Source of the DNA: Candidatus Poribacteria bacterium
GTDB taxonomy: Bacteria > Poribacteria > WGA-4E > WGA-3G
NCBI GenBank assembly: GCA_003635315.1
Contig: PYJD01000050.1
Span: 110,623 to 147,532, forward strand
DNA length: 36,910 nucleotides
Direction of reading: 5' to 3'
Made by a program: the position numbers and the translations under genes. How positions within the stretch are numbered: position 1 is the first letter of the stretch; each line of letters begins with the position of its first letter. Below the pieces are notes generated by a model. It saw nothing but the letters and a program-made list of their open reading frames with translations. It did no database searches and had not been told where the DNA came from. Positions 25,523 to 32,859 of the stretch are shown here, one piece after another.

Positions 25523-26686
25523 TTAGTATTTATTTATGATTGATAGCGTATTTATTTTTGTCCAATTGTCAACATCAAGAACATCTTCAATTGTAGGATT
25601 ACTAATAACCTCATGTTTTTCCATGACAGTTTGCAAAATAACGGGTATATCCATGAACCCTATGCGTTCATCTAAAAAAGCCTTCACAACGATCTCATCA
25701 GCACTACTTAGTACAACGGGGAGAGTTCCCCCGACTTCTGCAGCGGTATATGCGAGTGAGATACATGGGAATTTCTCTTTATCTACAGGTTCAAAATGTA
25801 GTGTCTGGGTTTCGCGTAAATCTAAACGTGGAACAGGAGTTGGCAATCTATTGGGATATGACAATGCATACTGAATCATAATCCGCATATCCGTAGGACC
25901 AAGTTGTGCGAGCGTTGACCCATCATCCCATTCAACCATAGAATGTATAATACTCTCCCTATGTATAACAATGTCAATTTTATGAAGGTCTATGTCAAAC
26001 AACCATTTTGCTTCAATGACTTCCAACCCTTTGTTCATCATTGTTGCAGAATCAATAGTTATCTTTGCTCCCATATCCCAGTTTGGATGTCGTAAAGCTT
26101 GTTTAGGGGTTACATCATAGAGTTTATCTTTAGGTATATCTCGAAATGGTCCCCCCGAAGCAGTTAATATCAATTGATAGATTTCGTCTTTTCTGTCGCG
26201 TGCTCCTTCTAAACACTGAAAGATAGCACTCATTTCACCATCAATTGGAATGAGGTTAATCCCATTTGCTTTTACAGCCTCCATCACTATGGGACCGCAC
26301 ATCACCATAACTTCTTTGTTAACAAAAGCGATATCTTTTCCAGCGTTAATTGCAGATAGAGTTGGTAACAATCCTGCACTTCCACCCATTCCATCTAATA
26401 TCTGTTCTGCTTCATCTATGGTTGCGACGGCTTGAATACCTTCATGTCCGCATAAAACTTCTATATTGTCAAGATCACTGAGATTTTCTTTTAATGTATT
26501 AGCAGCATTTGGCTCATTTAGTGCAACTAAGCGTGGCTGAAACTTCCGTACTTGTTGTTCGAGAGTCTGGACATCCTTGTTTGCTGCAAGAGCAACTACA
26601 TTGAACTCCTCGCTATGTTTCTCTACAACGTTTAGTGTGTTTTTCCCTATGGATCCAGTACTACCTAAAATAGCGATGTGCTTCAT
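25523..26686 (-). CDS. dxr: 1-deoxy-D-xylulose 5-phosphate reductoisomerase
   Basis: A 387-residue NADPH- and metal-dependent enzyme that catalyses the second step of the methylerythritol phosphate pathway to isoprenoids. The NADPH-binding GSTGSIGKNTLNVV is at residues 8-21, the region NKEVMVMCGPIV and the metal/substrate motif PIDGEMSAIFQC are complete, and HRESIIHSMVEWDDGS replaces the more common HPQSIIHSM variant. The usual length (about 390) is kept. It is 65 bp before rseP and in the classical position between cdsA and rseP, but is separated from cdsA by a 200-bp repeat insertion. Confidence 0.97.
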   Translation of the reverse strand: MKHIAILGSTGSIGKNTLNVVEKHSEEFNVVALAANKDVQTLEQQVRKFQPRLVALNEPNAANTLKENLSDLDNIEVLCGHEGIQAVATIDEAEQILDGMGGSAGLLPTLSAINAGKDIAFVNKEVMVMCGPIVMEAVKANGINLIPIDGEMSAIFQCLEGARDRKDEIYQLILTASGGPFRDIPKDKLYDVTPKQALRHPNWDMGAKITIDSATMMNKGLEVIEAKWLFDIDLHKIDIVIHRESIIHSMVEWDDGSTLAQLGPTDMRIMIQYALSYPNRLPTPVPRLDLRETQTLHFEPVDKEKFPCISLAYTAAEVGGTLPVVLSSADEIVVKAFLDERIGFMDIPVILQTVMEKHEVISNPTIEDVLDVDNWTKINTLSIINKY

Positions 26687-26726
26687 ATCGTTAGCTTTCG
26701 TTGCTGTACGGATGTACTCGCCTTAT

Positions 26727-26838
26727 TATACCATTTCTAAATGAATAGTTATCTTAAATTCACATGTGATATTATATTTGGAGCGGTTCCAAACCGCTCC
26801 TACCGGTTATGTTGGATGATGTTCTTTAGAATGTATCA
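26727..26838 (+). repeat. TIR-bounded hairpin repeat between cdsA and dxr
   Basis: The left end is TATACCATTTCTAAATGAAT, and the middle is a GGAGCGGTT-CCA-AACCGCTCC palindrome (26780-26800) with CTACCGG. A degenerate right end (TTTAGAATGTATC) lies near 26826-26838. It is the same arrangement as at 30305-30490. It lies in the 200-bp gap of the cluster; whether it splits the transcript cannot be seen. Confidence 0.6.
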
Positions 26839-26888
26839 AATTCTGTTAACAGAAATAAGGCAACAGAGATAACTACGCTATAGCTGAG

Positions 26889-27722
26889 TTAGTGAATTAT
26901 ACCTGTTAGTGTGAGATAGTAATAAAGGATAGGTGCACAAAACATTAGACTGTCACACCTGTCGAGTAAACCACCGTGTCCTGGGATATAATCACCAGAG
27001 TCTTTGACACCAACAGTTCTTTTCATGAGTGAAACACTTAAATCACCAAGTTGCCCAAACACACTCAACACCAGTCCAACAATTGCGGCATGTAACAGAG
27101 AGAGGGTATCTTGAAGAATGAAAGTACACAATAGGATACTGACTAATATTCCAACAACCAATCCAGCTATTGTACCTTCAATTGTTTTACGAGGACTAAT
27201 TGGGGTGATAAGTTTATGTTTTCCGATTGCTCTACCGATAAGATAAGCACCAGTATCACCACACCATATTGTACCAATCAATAAGATGATAAGTTGCATT
27301 CCTATATCATTGACATTACGCAGCAGAATAGTGTGGTAAGCAAATGCCCATCCAATGGTTATAATTCCGGTAAGTTTTAAGGTAACCGTAACTAACTCAC
27401 CAGCGACTTGTCCTCGAGAAAGGCTTGATGCAAAAGCATAAATCAGAACGACCACCAAAGACGTTTGCATCCACATAGATGCCTTCAAATCTTGTAATGG
27501 ATTTGGTAAGAAAAAGGCTAAAAAAGCAAATGCCACCGTAAGTATTACAGGTATCACAGGATTTATTTTTTCGGTGAGTTGATGTGCTAACCGACAGTAT
27601 TCAACCTGCATCATCAGGACGGCGGCTGTGACAAGTATAAGAAAGAGCCAACTGCCCAGATAGATTATCAGCAAAACAAGCGGCATGAGCAGAACAACGC
27701 TTAGGGTACGCCGCCAAAACAT
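26889..27722 (-). CDS. cdsA: Phosphatidate cytidylyltransferase
   Basis: A 277-residue integral membrane enzyme making CDP-diacylglycerol from phosphatidate and CTP, the precursor of bacterial phospholipids. It has about eight membrane segments. The family signature is complete near the C-terminus: SLMKRTVGVKDSGDYIPGHG then GLLDRCD. The early conserved motif GDTGAYLIGRAIGKHKLI is also intact. The start is ATG 27722, with the upstream frr stop codon 3 bp before it. The intervening gene uppS, usual between frr and cdsA, is absent. Fully consistent with a functional enzyme. Confidence 0.96.
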   Translation of the reverse strand: MFWRRTLSVVLLMPLVLLIIYLGSWLFLILVTAAVLMMQVEYCRLAHQLTEKINPVIPVILTVAFAFLAFFLPNPLQDLKASMWMQTSLVVVLIYAFASSLSRGQVAGELVTVTLKLTGIITIGWAFAYHTILLRNVNDIGMQLIILLIGTIWCGDTGAYLIGRAIGKHKLITPISPRKTIEGTIAGLVVGILVSILLCTFILQDTLSLLHAAIVGLVLSVFGQLGDLSVSLMKRTVGVKDSGDYIPGHGGLLDRCDSLMFCAPILYYYLTLTGIIH

Positions 27723-27725
27723 AGT

Positions 27726-28313
27726 TTAGTTCTCTAATAATTCTGATTCTTTGGCTTCAGCCATTTCGTTTATTTTATCAACATAGGTATCAGTTAATTT
27801 CTGTATGGGATCGGCATCACCACGGTTTCCTTTTTTATCGCCGCCTCTCCCTTTACTTCTTCTACTGCCCGTTCCACCATCACCGCCTTCACTATTTTTT
27901 AGTGATTCATTGGCGTCTCTACGGATATTTCGGATGGCAACTCTTCCTTCTTCAGCCAATTTCTTAACAACTTTAGTAAGTTCTACGCGTCGTTCAGTAG
28001 TCAGTTCAGGTACCTGTATTCGTATAAGGCTTCCATCATTGCTGGTAGCAAGACCTAAATCAGATTGAGCGATAGCCTTTTCAATTTCAGTGATAAGCGT
28101 TTTATCCCAAGGCTGTATAACAAGTTGATGGGGTTCAGGTGTTGTGATTGTTCCAACTTGATTTAACGGAGTTTTATTGCCATAGTAATTAATGGTTACT
28201 TGGTCTAACAAAGCAGATGTTGCGCGTCCCGTTTGGACATGTGACAACTTAGCTAAAGTAGATTCCAAGGTTTTTTTCATACGAGATTCAGCTTGGTTTA
28301 GTACTTGTTGCAT
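27726..28313 (-). CDS. frr: Ribosome recycling factor with unusual glycine-rich insertion
   Basis: A 195-residue RRF, which with EF-G splits the post-termination ribosome. The conserved core is present: GRATSALLDQVTINYYG and PLNQVGTI near residues 29-55, and RNIRRDAN at 128-135. Between RRDAN and QKLTD, where E. coli has about 24 residues of helix and acidic linker, there are about 35 residues of Gly/Arg/Lys/Asp-rich low complexity (GGDGGTGSRRSKGRGG and on, about residues 142-168). This raises the length above the usual 185. ATG 28313 is preferred because AAGGAG lies 11 nt upstream; the GTGs at 28322-28325 are too close to it. It lies 60 bp after tsf; pyrH, usually between, is absent. Confidence 0.95.
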   Translation of the reverse strand: MQQVLNQAESRMKKTLESTLAKLSHVQTGRATSALLDQVTINYYGNKTPLNQVGTITTPEPHQLVIQPWDKTLITEIEKAIAQSDLGLATSNDGSLIRIQVPELTTERRVELTKVVKKLAEEGRVAIRNIRRDANESLKNSEGGDGGTGSRRSKGRGGDKKGNRGDADPIQKLTDTYVDKINEMAEAKESELLEN

Positions 28314-28385
28314 ATATATCACCACTCCTTTCTCACTACTTATCCCTTAATAATACTTGTTAGTTATTGTATATTGTCCAAGGGT

Positions 28386-28979
28386 TTATTGTCCAAGGAC
28401 GAAAAGAACAAAGCGTTTGACAACAATATTTTCGCCGAGTTGTGCGATGGCATCTTTGACCAGATCTTCAATTGTTTTATCAGAATCGCGGATGTATGGT
28501 TGCTTTAGCAGACATGCTTCGGAATAGAATTTTGAGAGGCGTCCTTCAACGATCTTATCAACAATATGATCAGGTTTACCTTCCTGTAGAGCTTGTGTTT
28601 TCAATATTGTCTTTTCAGCTTCAAGTTCTTCATCTGGAACTTCATCTTCATTAACATATTTTGGTTTTGCAGCGGCAACCTGCATAGCGATTTCATTTGC
28701 TAATTTTTGAAATTGCTCGGTGCGTGCGACAAAATCGGTTTCACAATTTAGTTCAACTAATGTACCTACGCGATTCCCAGGATGAATATAAGATATTACG
28801 AGACCTTCTTCAGTAGCTCTTCCACCTTTTACTTCGGATGCGCGCAAGCCTTGCTCGCGCAATTTCTGAATCGCGGCATCAATATCTCCATCCGTTTCAG
28901 CCAATGCTTTTTTGCAGTCCATTATGCCGGCACCAGTGCGTGAACGCAGGTCACTGACCATTTTTGCTGTAATTGCCAT
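28386..28979 (-). CDS. tsf: Elongation factor Ts (short form)
   Basis: A 197-residue guanine-nucleotide exchange factor for EF-Tu. The N-terminal UBA-like domain reads VSDLRSRTGAGIMDCKKALAET at residues 8-29. The core signature ELNCETDFVAR is complete, and the C-terminal part ENIVVKRFVLF ends the protein. It is the short form of EF-Ts found in several phyla (about 200 residues), compared with about 283 in E. coli. GGAGGAA 3-5 nt upstream sets the ATG. It follows rpsB by 156 bp, containing a 16-bp inverted repeat. Confidence 0.97.
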   Translation of the reverse strand: MAITAKMVSDLRSRTGAGIMDCKKALAETDGDIDAAIQKLREQGLRASEVKGGRATEEGLVISYIHPGNRVGTLVELNCETDFVARTEQFQKLANEIAMQVAAAKPKYVNEDEVPDEELEAEKTILKTQALQEGKPDHIVDKIVEGRLSKFYSEACLLKQPYIRDSDKTIEDLVKDAIAQLGENIVVKRFVLFVLGQ

Positions 28980-29004
28980 ATTTCCTCCACTTGAGATTTG
29001 AGCT

Positions 29005-29038
29005 TGAATTTAGTATGTACGAGTACATACTAAATTCA
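29005..29038. repeat. Perfect 16-bp hairpin between rpsB and tsf
   Basis: TGAATTTAGTATGTAC (29005-29020) pairs perfectly with GTACATACTAAATTCA (29023-29038) around 2 nt. An outer pair of GATTTG/CAAATC (28995-29000 and 29044-29049) could extend it. No T-run follows in the direction of transcription, so it is more likely a processing or mRNA-stability stem than a terminator. It may set different yields for S2 and EF-Ts. Confidence 0.6.
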
Positions 29039-29135
29039 CATTTCAAATCGTGACATTGTAATGAGGACTACGAACATAGTGATTTTAATTCAACAGTCGG
29101 TAGTCATAATAATGAAATAGTTGTATATAAAGTGG

Positions 29136-30038
29136 TTATGGAGACCGTCGCGTACGTTTAGGTCTCTTTTTCTGGCGGGGTTGACGCTGTTGTCGTTGTT
29201 CTCCGTCGCCTATTGTCTCAGGTTCAGCTGAAAGTTGTGCTTCGTCCAATATCTGTGCAGTCTGCTCTTCATGTCGTTCGGTTTCAGCCACTTTATCAAT
29301 TTGATCTGAATCTCCTTCAGTGGTATCAACATCCTCTTCAACCTGTTCCCCTTCTAATGCATCCCCCCGTCCTTCAATGACAGCTTCTGCTAACACGGAG
29401 CAAATTAGCCGTATTGAACGTATAGCATCATCGTTGCCTGGAATCGGCAGGTCAATTGGATCAGGATCACAATTTGTATCAACAATAGCGATAATTGGAA
29501 TATTGAGCTTATTAGCTTCAGCAATAGCAGTATGTTCTTTACGAGTATCAGTGACAATAACGATCTCAGGAAGAGTCGGCATATCTTTAATACCGGATAA
29601 GTTGTTGGATAATTTTCCTTTTTCGCGTCTGAGTCGTATGATCTCTTTTTTCGGACGTTTGTCAATTTCACCACTTGTTTCTAATGCATCAAGTTCCTCA
29701 AGTCTTTTGATACTCTGGCGAATTGTTTGATAGTTCGTTAACATTCCACCCAGCCACCGATGGTTAACATAGTACATACTACTTCGAACGGCTTCTTCAA
29801 CGACAGCTTCTTGAGATTGTCGTTTGGTACCAACAAAAAGTACAGCCCCACCATTTGCAGCGACAGTTCGTACATATTCTACTGCGGTCTCAAGCATTCG
29901 CAATGTCTTCTGCAAATCAATAATATATATACCATTCCGTTCAGCGAAGATGTATTCTGCCATCTTCGGGTTCCAACGTCGGGTCTGATGACCAAAGTGA
30001 ACTCCACATTCAAGGAGTTCTTTCATTGTAACAGCCAA
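29136..30038 (-). CDS. rpsB: 30S ribosomal protein S2
   Basis: A 300-residue small-subunit protein S2. The core is canonical: [20 protein letters not shown] at the start, [27 protein letters not shown] and [15 protein letters not shown]. About 75 residues follow the core; they are first acidic ([20 protein letters not shown]) and then basic ([15 protein letters not shown]). The TTG at 30038 is the start because AGGAGG lies 7 nt upstream and [10 protein letters not shown] is the family N-terminus; the longer frame to 30068 adds [10 protein letters not shown], which includes the ribosome-binding site. It heads the translation cluster and is preceded by a promoter and leader. Confidence 0.97.
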   Translation of the reverse strand: MAVTMKELLECGVHFGHQTRRWNPKMAEYIFAERNGIYIIDLQKTLRMLETAVEYVRTVAANGGAVLFVGTKRQSQEAVVEEAVRSSMYYVNHRWLGGMLTNYQTIRQSIKRLEELDALETSGEIDKRPKKEIIRLRREKGKLSNNLSGIKDMPTLPEIVIVTDTRKEHTAIAEANKLNIPIIAIVDTNCDPDPIDLPIPGNDDAIRSIRLICSVLAEAVIEGRGDALEGEQVEEDVDTTEGDSDQIDKVAETERHEEQTAQILDEAQLSAEPETIGDGEQRQQRQPRQKKRPKRTRRSP

Positions 30039-30190
30039 AAAATACCTCCTGGTTAGAAGAAGTCTCATGACTTCTCATTGGGTTTGTGCTTCCATCTTCT
30101 TCACATTAGCATCAGACTCCAAAGGAGGAGAACCCTCTGTGCAAATCAGAAGATGTGTCTATGTAAATATAGTTGTAACGCCTTTGCAAT
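30039..30190 (-). promoter_or_regulatory. Structured rpsB leader (5' untranslated region)
   Basis: The leader of about 150 nt between the predicted start point and TTG 30038 can fold into two stems. The outer stem pairs 30147-30154 (CATCTTCT on the minus strand) with 30093-30100 (AGAAGATG), 8 perfect pairs, enclosing an inner CTCC/GGAG pairing near 30116-30131. The second, 30059-30076, is AGAAGTC, a 4-nt loop, GACTTCT, just upstream of the ribosome-binding site. S2 leaders are autoregulated in other bacteria; this one does not match a motif I know. Confidence 0.5.
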
Positions 30191-30197
30191 CATTGTA

Positions 30198-30226
30198 ATT
30201 ATACCATGAATCAAAGGGGCATGCAA
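30198..30226 (-). promoter_or_regulatory. Predicted promoter of the rpsB-tsf-frr cluster
   Basis: TTGCAT (30226-30221 on the minus strand), a 17-bp spacer, and a perfect TATAAT (30203-30198). The predicted start near 30191 would give a leader of about 150 nt. Confidence 0.65.
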
Positions 30227-30304
30227 CTTTTTCTCTGTCTACAAAAGGTATAAGAACAGTATCCTATAACACAGTCTTTTCACTAAATCAACCACATAGG
30301 AAGT

Positions 30305-30490
30305 TATACCATTTATAGATGAATTGTTGTGATAAATACTCATGTTATATTATATGCGGTGAATCAACGGTATGAATGCTATTTAGCATTCACCCAAATC
30401 AACGCCGAATCCGCGTATGGAATTCGTCGGGTTCCAAACCGCTCCTACCGGGTTAGATGAATGATTTTATATGTCATAATATATTTTAAA
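30305..30490 (+). repeat. TIR-bounded composite repeat
   Basis: Begins TATACCATTTATAGATGAAT (a variant of the family left end), continues with a GAATGCT-ATTT-AGCATTC hairpin (30374-30391) and the CAACGCCGAATCC unit. It then has a TCGGGTTCCAAACCGCTCC section and a degenerate right end near 30465-30490 (ATATGTCATAATAT). The hairpin has a counterpart at 32751-32768 with a paired C-G to T-A change. Confidence 0.55.
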
Positions 30491-30540
30491 ATCTGCAATT
30501 CACATTAGTAATATATTATGTATTATTATGTTTAAAATGT

Positions 30541-30664
30541 TACACTTTTTGACACATTTTGTGTCATTTGTAAAACGGCTATCCGCCCTGTCACAGTCTG
30601 CGTTCAACGGTGTTTTTTTTAGAATAGTAAAAATTCTTAAATTGTGTGATTTTGTGTCTTTCTT
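30541..30664. repeat. Hairpin-containing repeat, copy 2
   Basis: TACACTTTTT is followed by a GACAC-ATTTT-GTGTC hairpin (30551-30565), then by GTGTGATTTTGTG near 30644. The layout equals that at 2757-2890, but the stem sequence has changed on both sides. See the corresponding finding. Confidence 0.5.
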
Positions 30665-31070
30665 CTTTTTTTTGGAGAATATCCGATACAGACATTTGTA
30701 ATACATTTTCTAAATAATAATATCTCATAATTGTAAAATAACCTAATAGGTTTTTCTCAATTAGATGAGATCCGCATAAACCATCCATGCAGCTTTTTTG
30801 CTTAGAAATGGTATGATTATGAATGTATTGGATAGTCATTTGATAGTTTCCTGTTTTTATGTAAAAAGTTACGAAATCGTAACATTTTTCTGTCACCCCA
30901 ATTTTAGTATAGTCGCTGTTAGGTCTGTCCCCATCTATGTTTACAGCCAATTTACGTTTTTCTGTAAAAAAATAAAAAAGTTCTCTTGATAGATTTCTTA
31001 ACATTTTATTTCTAATAAGATGTGTGAGATTATTGACATTTGTATAACTGTGTATGTTCTCTGTAATCAT
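30591..31070 (-). CDS. Doubtful open frame or decayed gene
   Basis: A 159-codon frame from 31070 with a plausible-looking but unrecognised translation (NIDGDRPNSDYTKIGVTEKC; HLIEKNLLGYFTIMRYYYLENVLQMS). A neighbouring frame carries a related segment (NADCDRADSRFTNDTKCVKKC), which shows that the repeated DNA, rather than a protein, is what recurs. There is no good ribosome-binding site. It is more likely non-coding repeat sequence or a decayed gene than a functional one. Confidence 0.2.
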   Translation of the reverse strand: MITENIHSYTNVNNLTHLIRNKMLRNLSRELFYFFTEKRKLAVNIDGDRPNSDYTKIGVTEKCYDFVTFYIKTGNYQMTIQYIHNHTISKQKSCMDGLCGSHLIEKNLLGYFTIMRYYYLENVLQMSVSDILQKKEERHKITQFKNFYYSKKNTVERRL

Positions 31071-31310
31071 ATTGGTTTACCCTTATTGAGTATTAGTATG
31101 TGTATAATAATTATTCTCTATATGTTATTGTAACGTATATTTACTCTTGTGTCAATCTCTTTTCGTATATGTGATGTCTGTTTTTTAAAATTTCTTCAAT
31201 TTATTTTTTAACTACGTAGAAATTATAACGTCAATCTTTAGGAGGATCAATTTCGTAGCATCTACACAAGTATTCTATAATCCTAACGCAACACTGCCAA
31301 CCAGTGGACT

Positions 31311-31551
31311 GTAGCACAAACTGGAAAGTTTATGCTACAAGAGACATTATATATCAGAAATGGTATAATAACCGTATTTTGTGGTCTAAGGTTTTCAATA
31401 TGGAATGTGGCACAAACTGGAAAGTTTATGCTACATTTTGTGATCTAAGCTTTTCAATATGGAATGTAGCACAAACTGGAAAGTTTATGCTACATTTTGG
31501 GGTCTAAGCTTTTCAATATGGAATGTGCACAAACTGGAAAGTTTATGCTAC
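31311..31551 (+). repeat. Tandem array of four MITE-derived palindromes
   Basis: Four copies of the 28-bp imperfect palindrome that forms the core of the MITE-like elements: 31311-31338, 31407-31434, 31466-31493 and 31525-31551 (the last with one base deleted). The last three are spaced by exactly 59 bp, with the unit ending TCAATATGGAATGT. Copies 1 and 4 are each followed by the element's right end (AGAAATGGTATAATAACCG; AGAAGTGG... in copy 4) and a shared GTATTTTGTGGTCTAAGG tract, so roughly 216 bp are duplicated. The array abuts the phosphotransferase start codon. Confidence 0.8.
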
Positions 31552-31555
31552 AAGA

Positions 31556-31584
31556 GAGACATTATATATCAGAAGTGGTATAAT
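31556..31584 (+). promoter_or_regulatory. Predicted promoter supplied by MITE end
   Basis: GAGACA (31556-31561), a 17-bp spacer and TATAAT (31579-31584), inside the last repeat copy. The start near 31591 gives a short leader to ATG 31615. The -35 has four of six consensus bases. The TATAAT is formed where the repeat end (AGAAGTGGTATA) meets the downstream AT. Confidence 0.45.
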
Positions 31585-31614
31585 AACCGTATTTTGTGGT
31601 CTAAGGTTTTCAAT

Positions 31615-32685
31615 ATGGATATTTTATTAAATGATATAGCAAGATATTTCAATACTTCACCTGACACCTTAGAATTACTACCTATTCAACACGGTATTAA
31701 GCACAAGCAGAATGTATACTGTCTGAGAATAAGAGACAGTAATTATCTGCTAAAATCTTATGAAATATTCCAATCTGTAACCCCATCCGGTTTTACACCC
31801 CGTGAGATTGAACAATTCATACTTACCACGCTTCACAAAAACAGATGTCATGTACCTCAGGTTATCTGGGAATCTACTAAACACAATGCATTATTGTTGG
31901 AATGGTGTGGTGATATGACGTTAGATGATTCAGTACAATGTGCTAAGACTCCTAAACTCTCACAGATCTTACAGAACTGCCTCAAGAGTCTTTGTAAGAT
32001 TGAGACGGTATTTGAGAAATATAGTGAAAGGTTCACACCCTATATCTTTGCGTATGATTATAACTCTACCCTATTGAGAATACTTGAACAAGGTAAGAAG
32101 ACAATTAGTTATCTTACACATCTGAGTAAAAAAGAGATGTCTTCGTCTGAAGAATCCCACTTGAAGATGATATGGACAACTTTTTGTAACCTCCTGATAA
32201 ATGGTAGACCTACATTAGGTCCACTTGACTATCATGCTCGCAATATAGTCATTAATGATGACATACCGTATTTTATTGATTTTGGTAGTGTAGGATTGGA
32301 TTGGCAAGAAAGAAGAGTGATACAGTATTTTAACAGTGTTGGAGCAAATTTTGAAGGCGGGAATTTCGTTTCGATGTTAGACGGAGAATTAGTAGAATGC
32401 TGGATAAATTGGAGTGTTAGGGATAAGACAGATTACGATCTCAAAGAGATGACATCACGTATTGATGGACATCATCTACTTTATTATCTATCAATAATTC
32501 ACAGATTGTTGGAGGCAGTAGCCAGACCAGAAGAGCAGGACAACCAAATCCTACTTGAATCATGGGGGGATGCAGGTATTCGGTTCAAACGTGCAATAAG
32601 TATAATTTGCAATACAAGACTTAGTGAGAACTCTTGTGTATTTCAACTTCGTGAAATTATTAAGGTACTACATAGCAATGCTTGA
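31615..32685 (+). CDS. Phosphotransferase-family protein (APH/choline-kinase-like)
   Basis: A 356-residue protein of the kinase-like aminoglycoside phosphotransferase/CotS superfamily. The catalytic loop reads GPLDYHARN at residues 202-210, with Asp205 and Asn210 in the positions of the usual HGDxHxxN motif; the leading His-Gly is replaced by Pro-Leu. The DFG-equivalent is IDFGS at 221-225, with Asp222. Lys47 (YLLKSYE) may be the ATP lysine, after a short Gly loop (QHGIKHKQNVY). Members phosphorylate sugars, choline, aminoglycosides or spore proteins; the substrate is not evident. The frame extends upstream to 31459, but that part is repeat DNA, so ATG 31615 is chosen. A large C-terminal helical part follows. 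Confidence 0.82.
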   Translation: MDILLNDIARYFNTSPDTLELLPIQHGIKHKQNVYCLRIRDSNYLLKSYEIFQSVTPSGFTPREIEQFILTTLHKNRCHVPQVIWESTKHNALLLEWCGDMTLDDSVQCAKTPKLSQILQNCLKSLCKIETVFEKYSERFTPYIFAYDYNSTLLRILEQGKKTISYLTHLSKKEMSSSEESHLKMIWTTFCNLLINGRPTLGPLDYHARNIVINDDIPYFIDFGSVGLDWQERRVIQYFNSVGANFEGGNFVSMLDGELVECWINWSVRDKTDYDLKEMTSRIDGHHLLYYLSIIHRLLEAVARPEEQDNQILLESWGDAGIRFKRAISIICNTRLSENSCVFQLREIIKVLHSNA

Positions 32686-32734
32686 CTGTTATTGATGAAG
32701 ATTAATTTAATCATTCGGTAATATCTTGACGAAA

Positions 32735-32800
32735 TCCGGATCAACGGTATGAATGCCATTTGGCATTCACCGTGGTTACAAACCGCACCTACCGGGGCAG
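32735..32800. repeat. Hairpin repeat between phosphotransferase and small membrane-protein gene
   Basis: Contains GAATGCC-ATTT-GGCATTC (32751-32768) and GGTTACAAACCGCACC with CTACCGGGG (about 32775-32797). Its stem differs from the one at 30374-30391 by a paired change. It could serve as a terminator-like stem for the phosphotransferase gene, but no T-run follows. Confidence 0.6.
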
Positions 32801-32859
32801 CGGTAAATTAGAATTACCGATTTTAATAATTAAACTTCATAAATAACAGATTGAGAGAT

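Larger units (their letters stand above)
30240..31300. other. Repeat-rich AT-rich intergenic region
   Basis: About 1 kb with no convincing gene. It contains a TIR-bounded hairpin repeat (30305-30490), the second copy of the hairpin repeat seen near 2.8 kb (30541-30664), and a third, more divergent hairpin (30868-30883, GTTACGA-AA-TCGTAAC). A minus-strand open frame (30591-31070, 159 codons) crosses these repeats; it is unusual in composition and is listed separately at low confidence. Confidence 0.55.

Noticed and set aside
29320..29730. 136-codon plus-strand frame antisense to rpsB
   Set aside because: A shadow of the real gene with low-complexity Ser-rich composition; rpsB is firmly identified.
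30591..31070. Confident novel protein gene in the intergenic region
   Set aside because: The composition is odd, repeats with other copies cross it and no ribosome-binding site was found, so it is listed only at low confidence.
31459..31614. Upstream extension of the phosphotransferase frame
   Set aside because: The extra 52 codons are entirely repeat array DNA and precede the predicted promoter; the family start fits ATG 31615.
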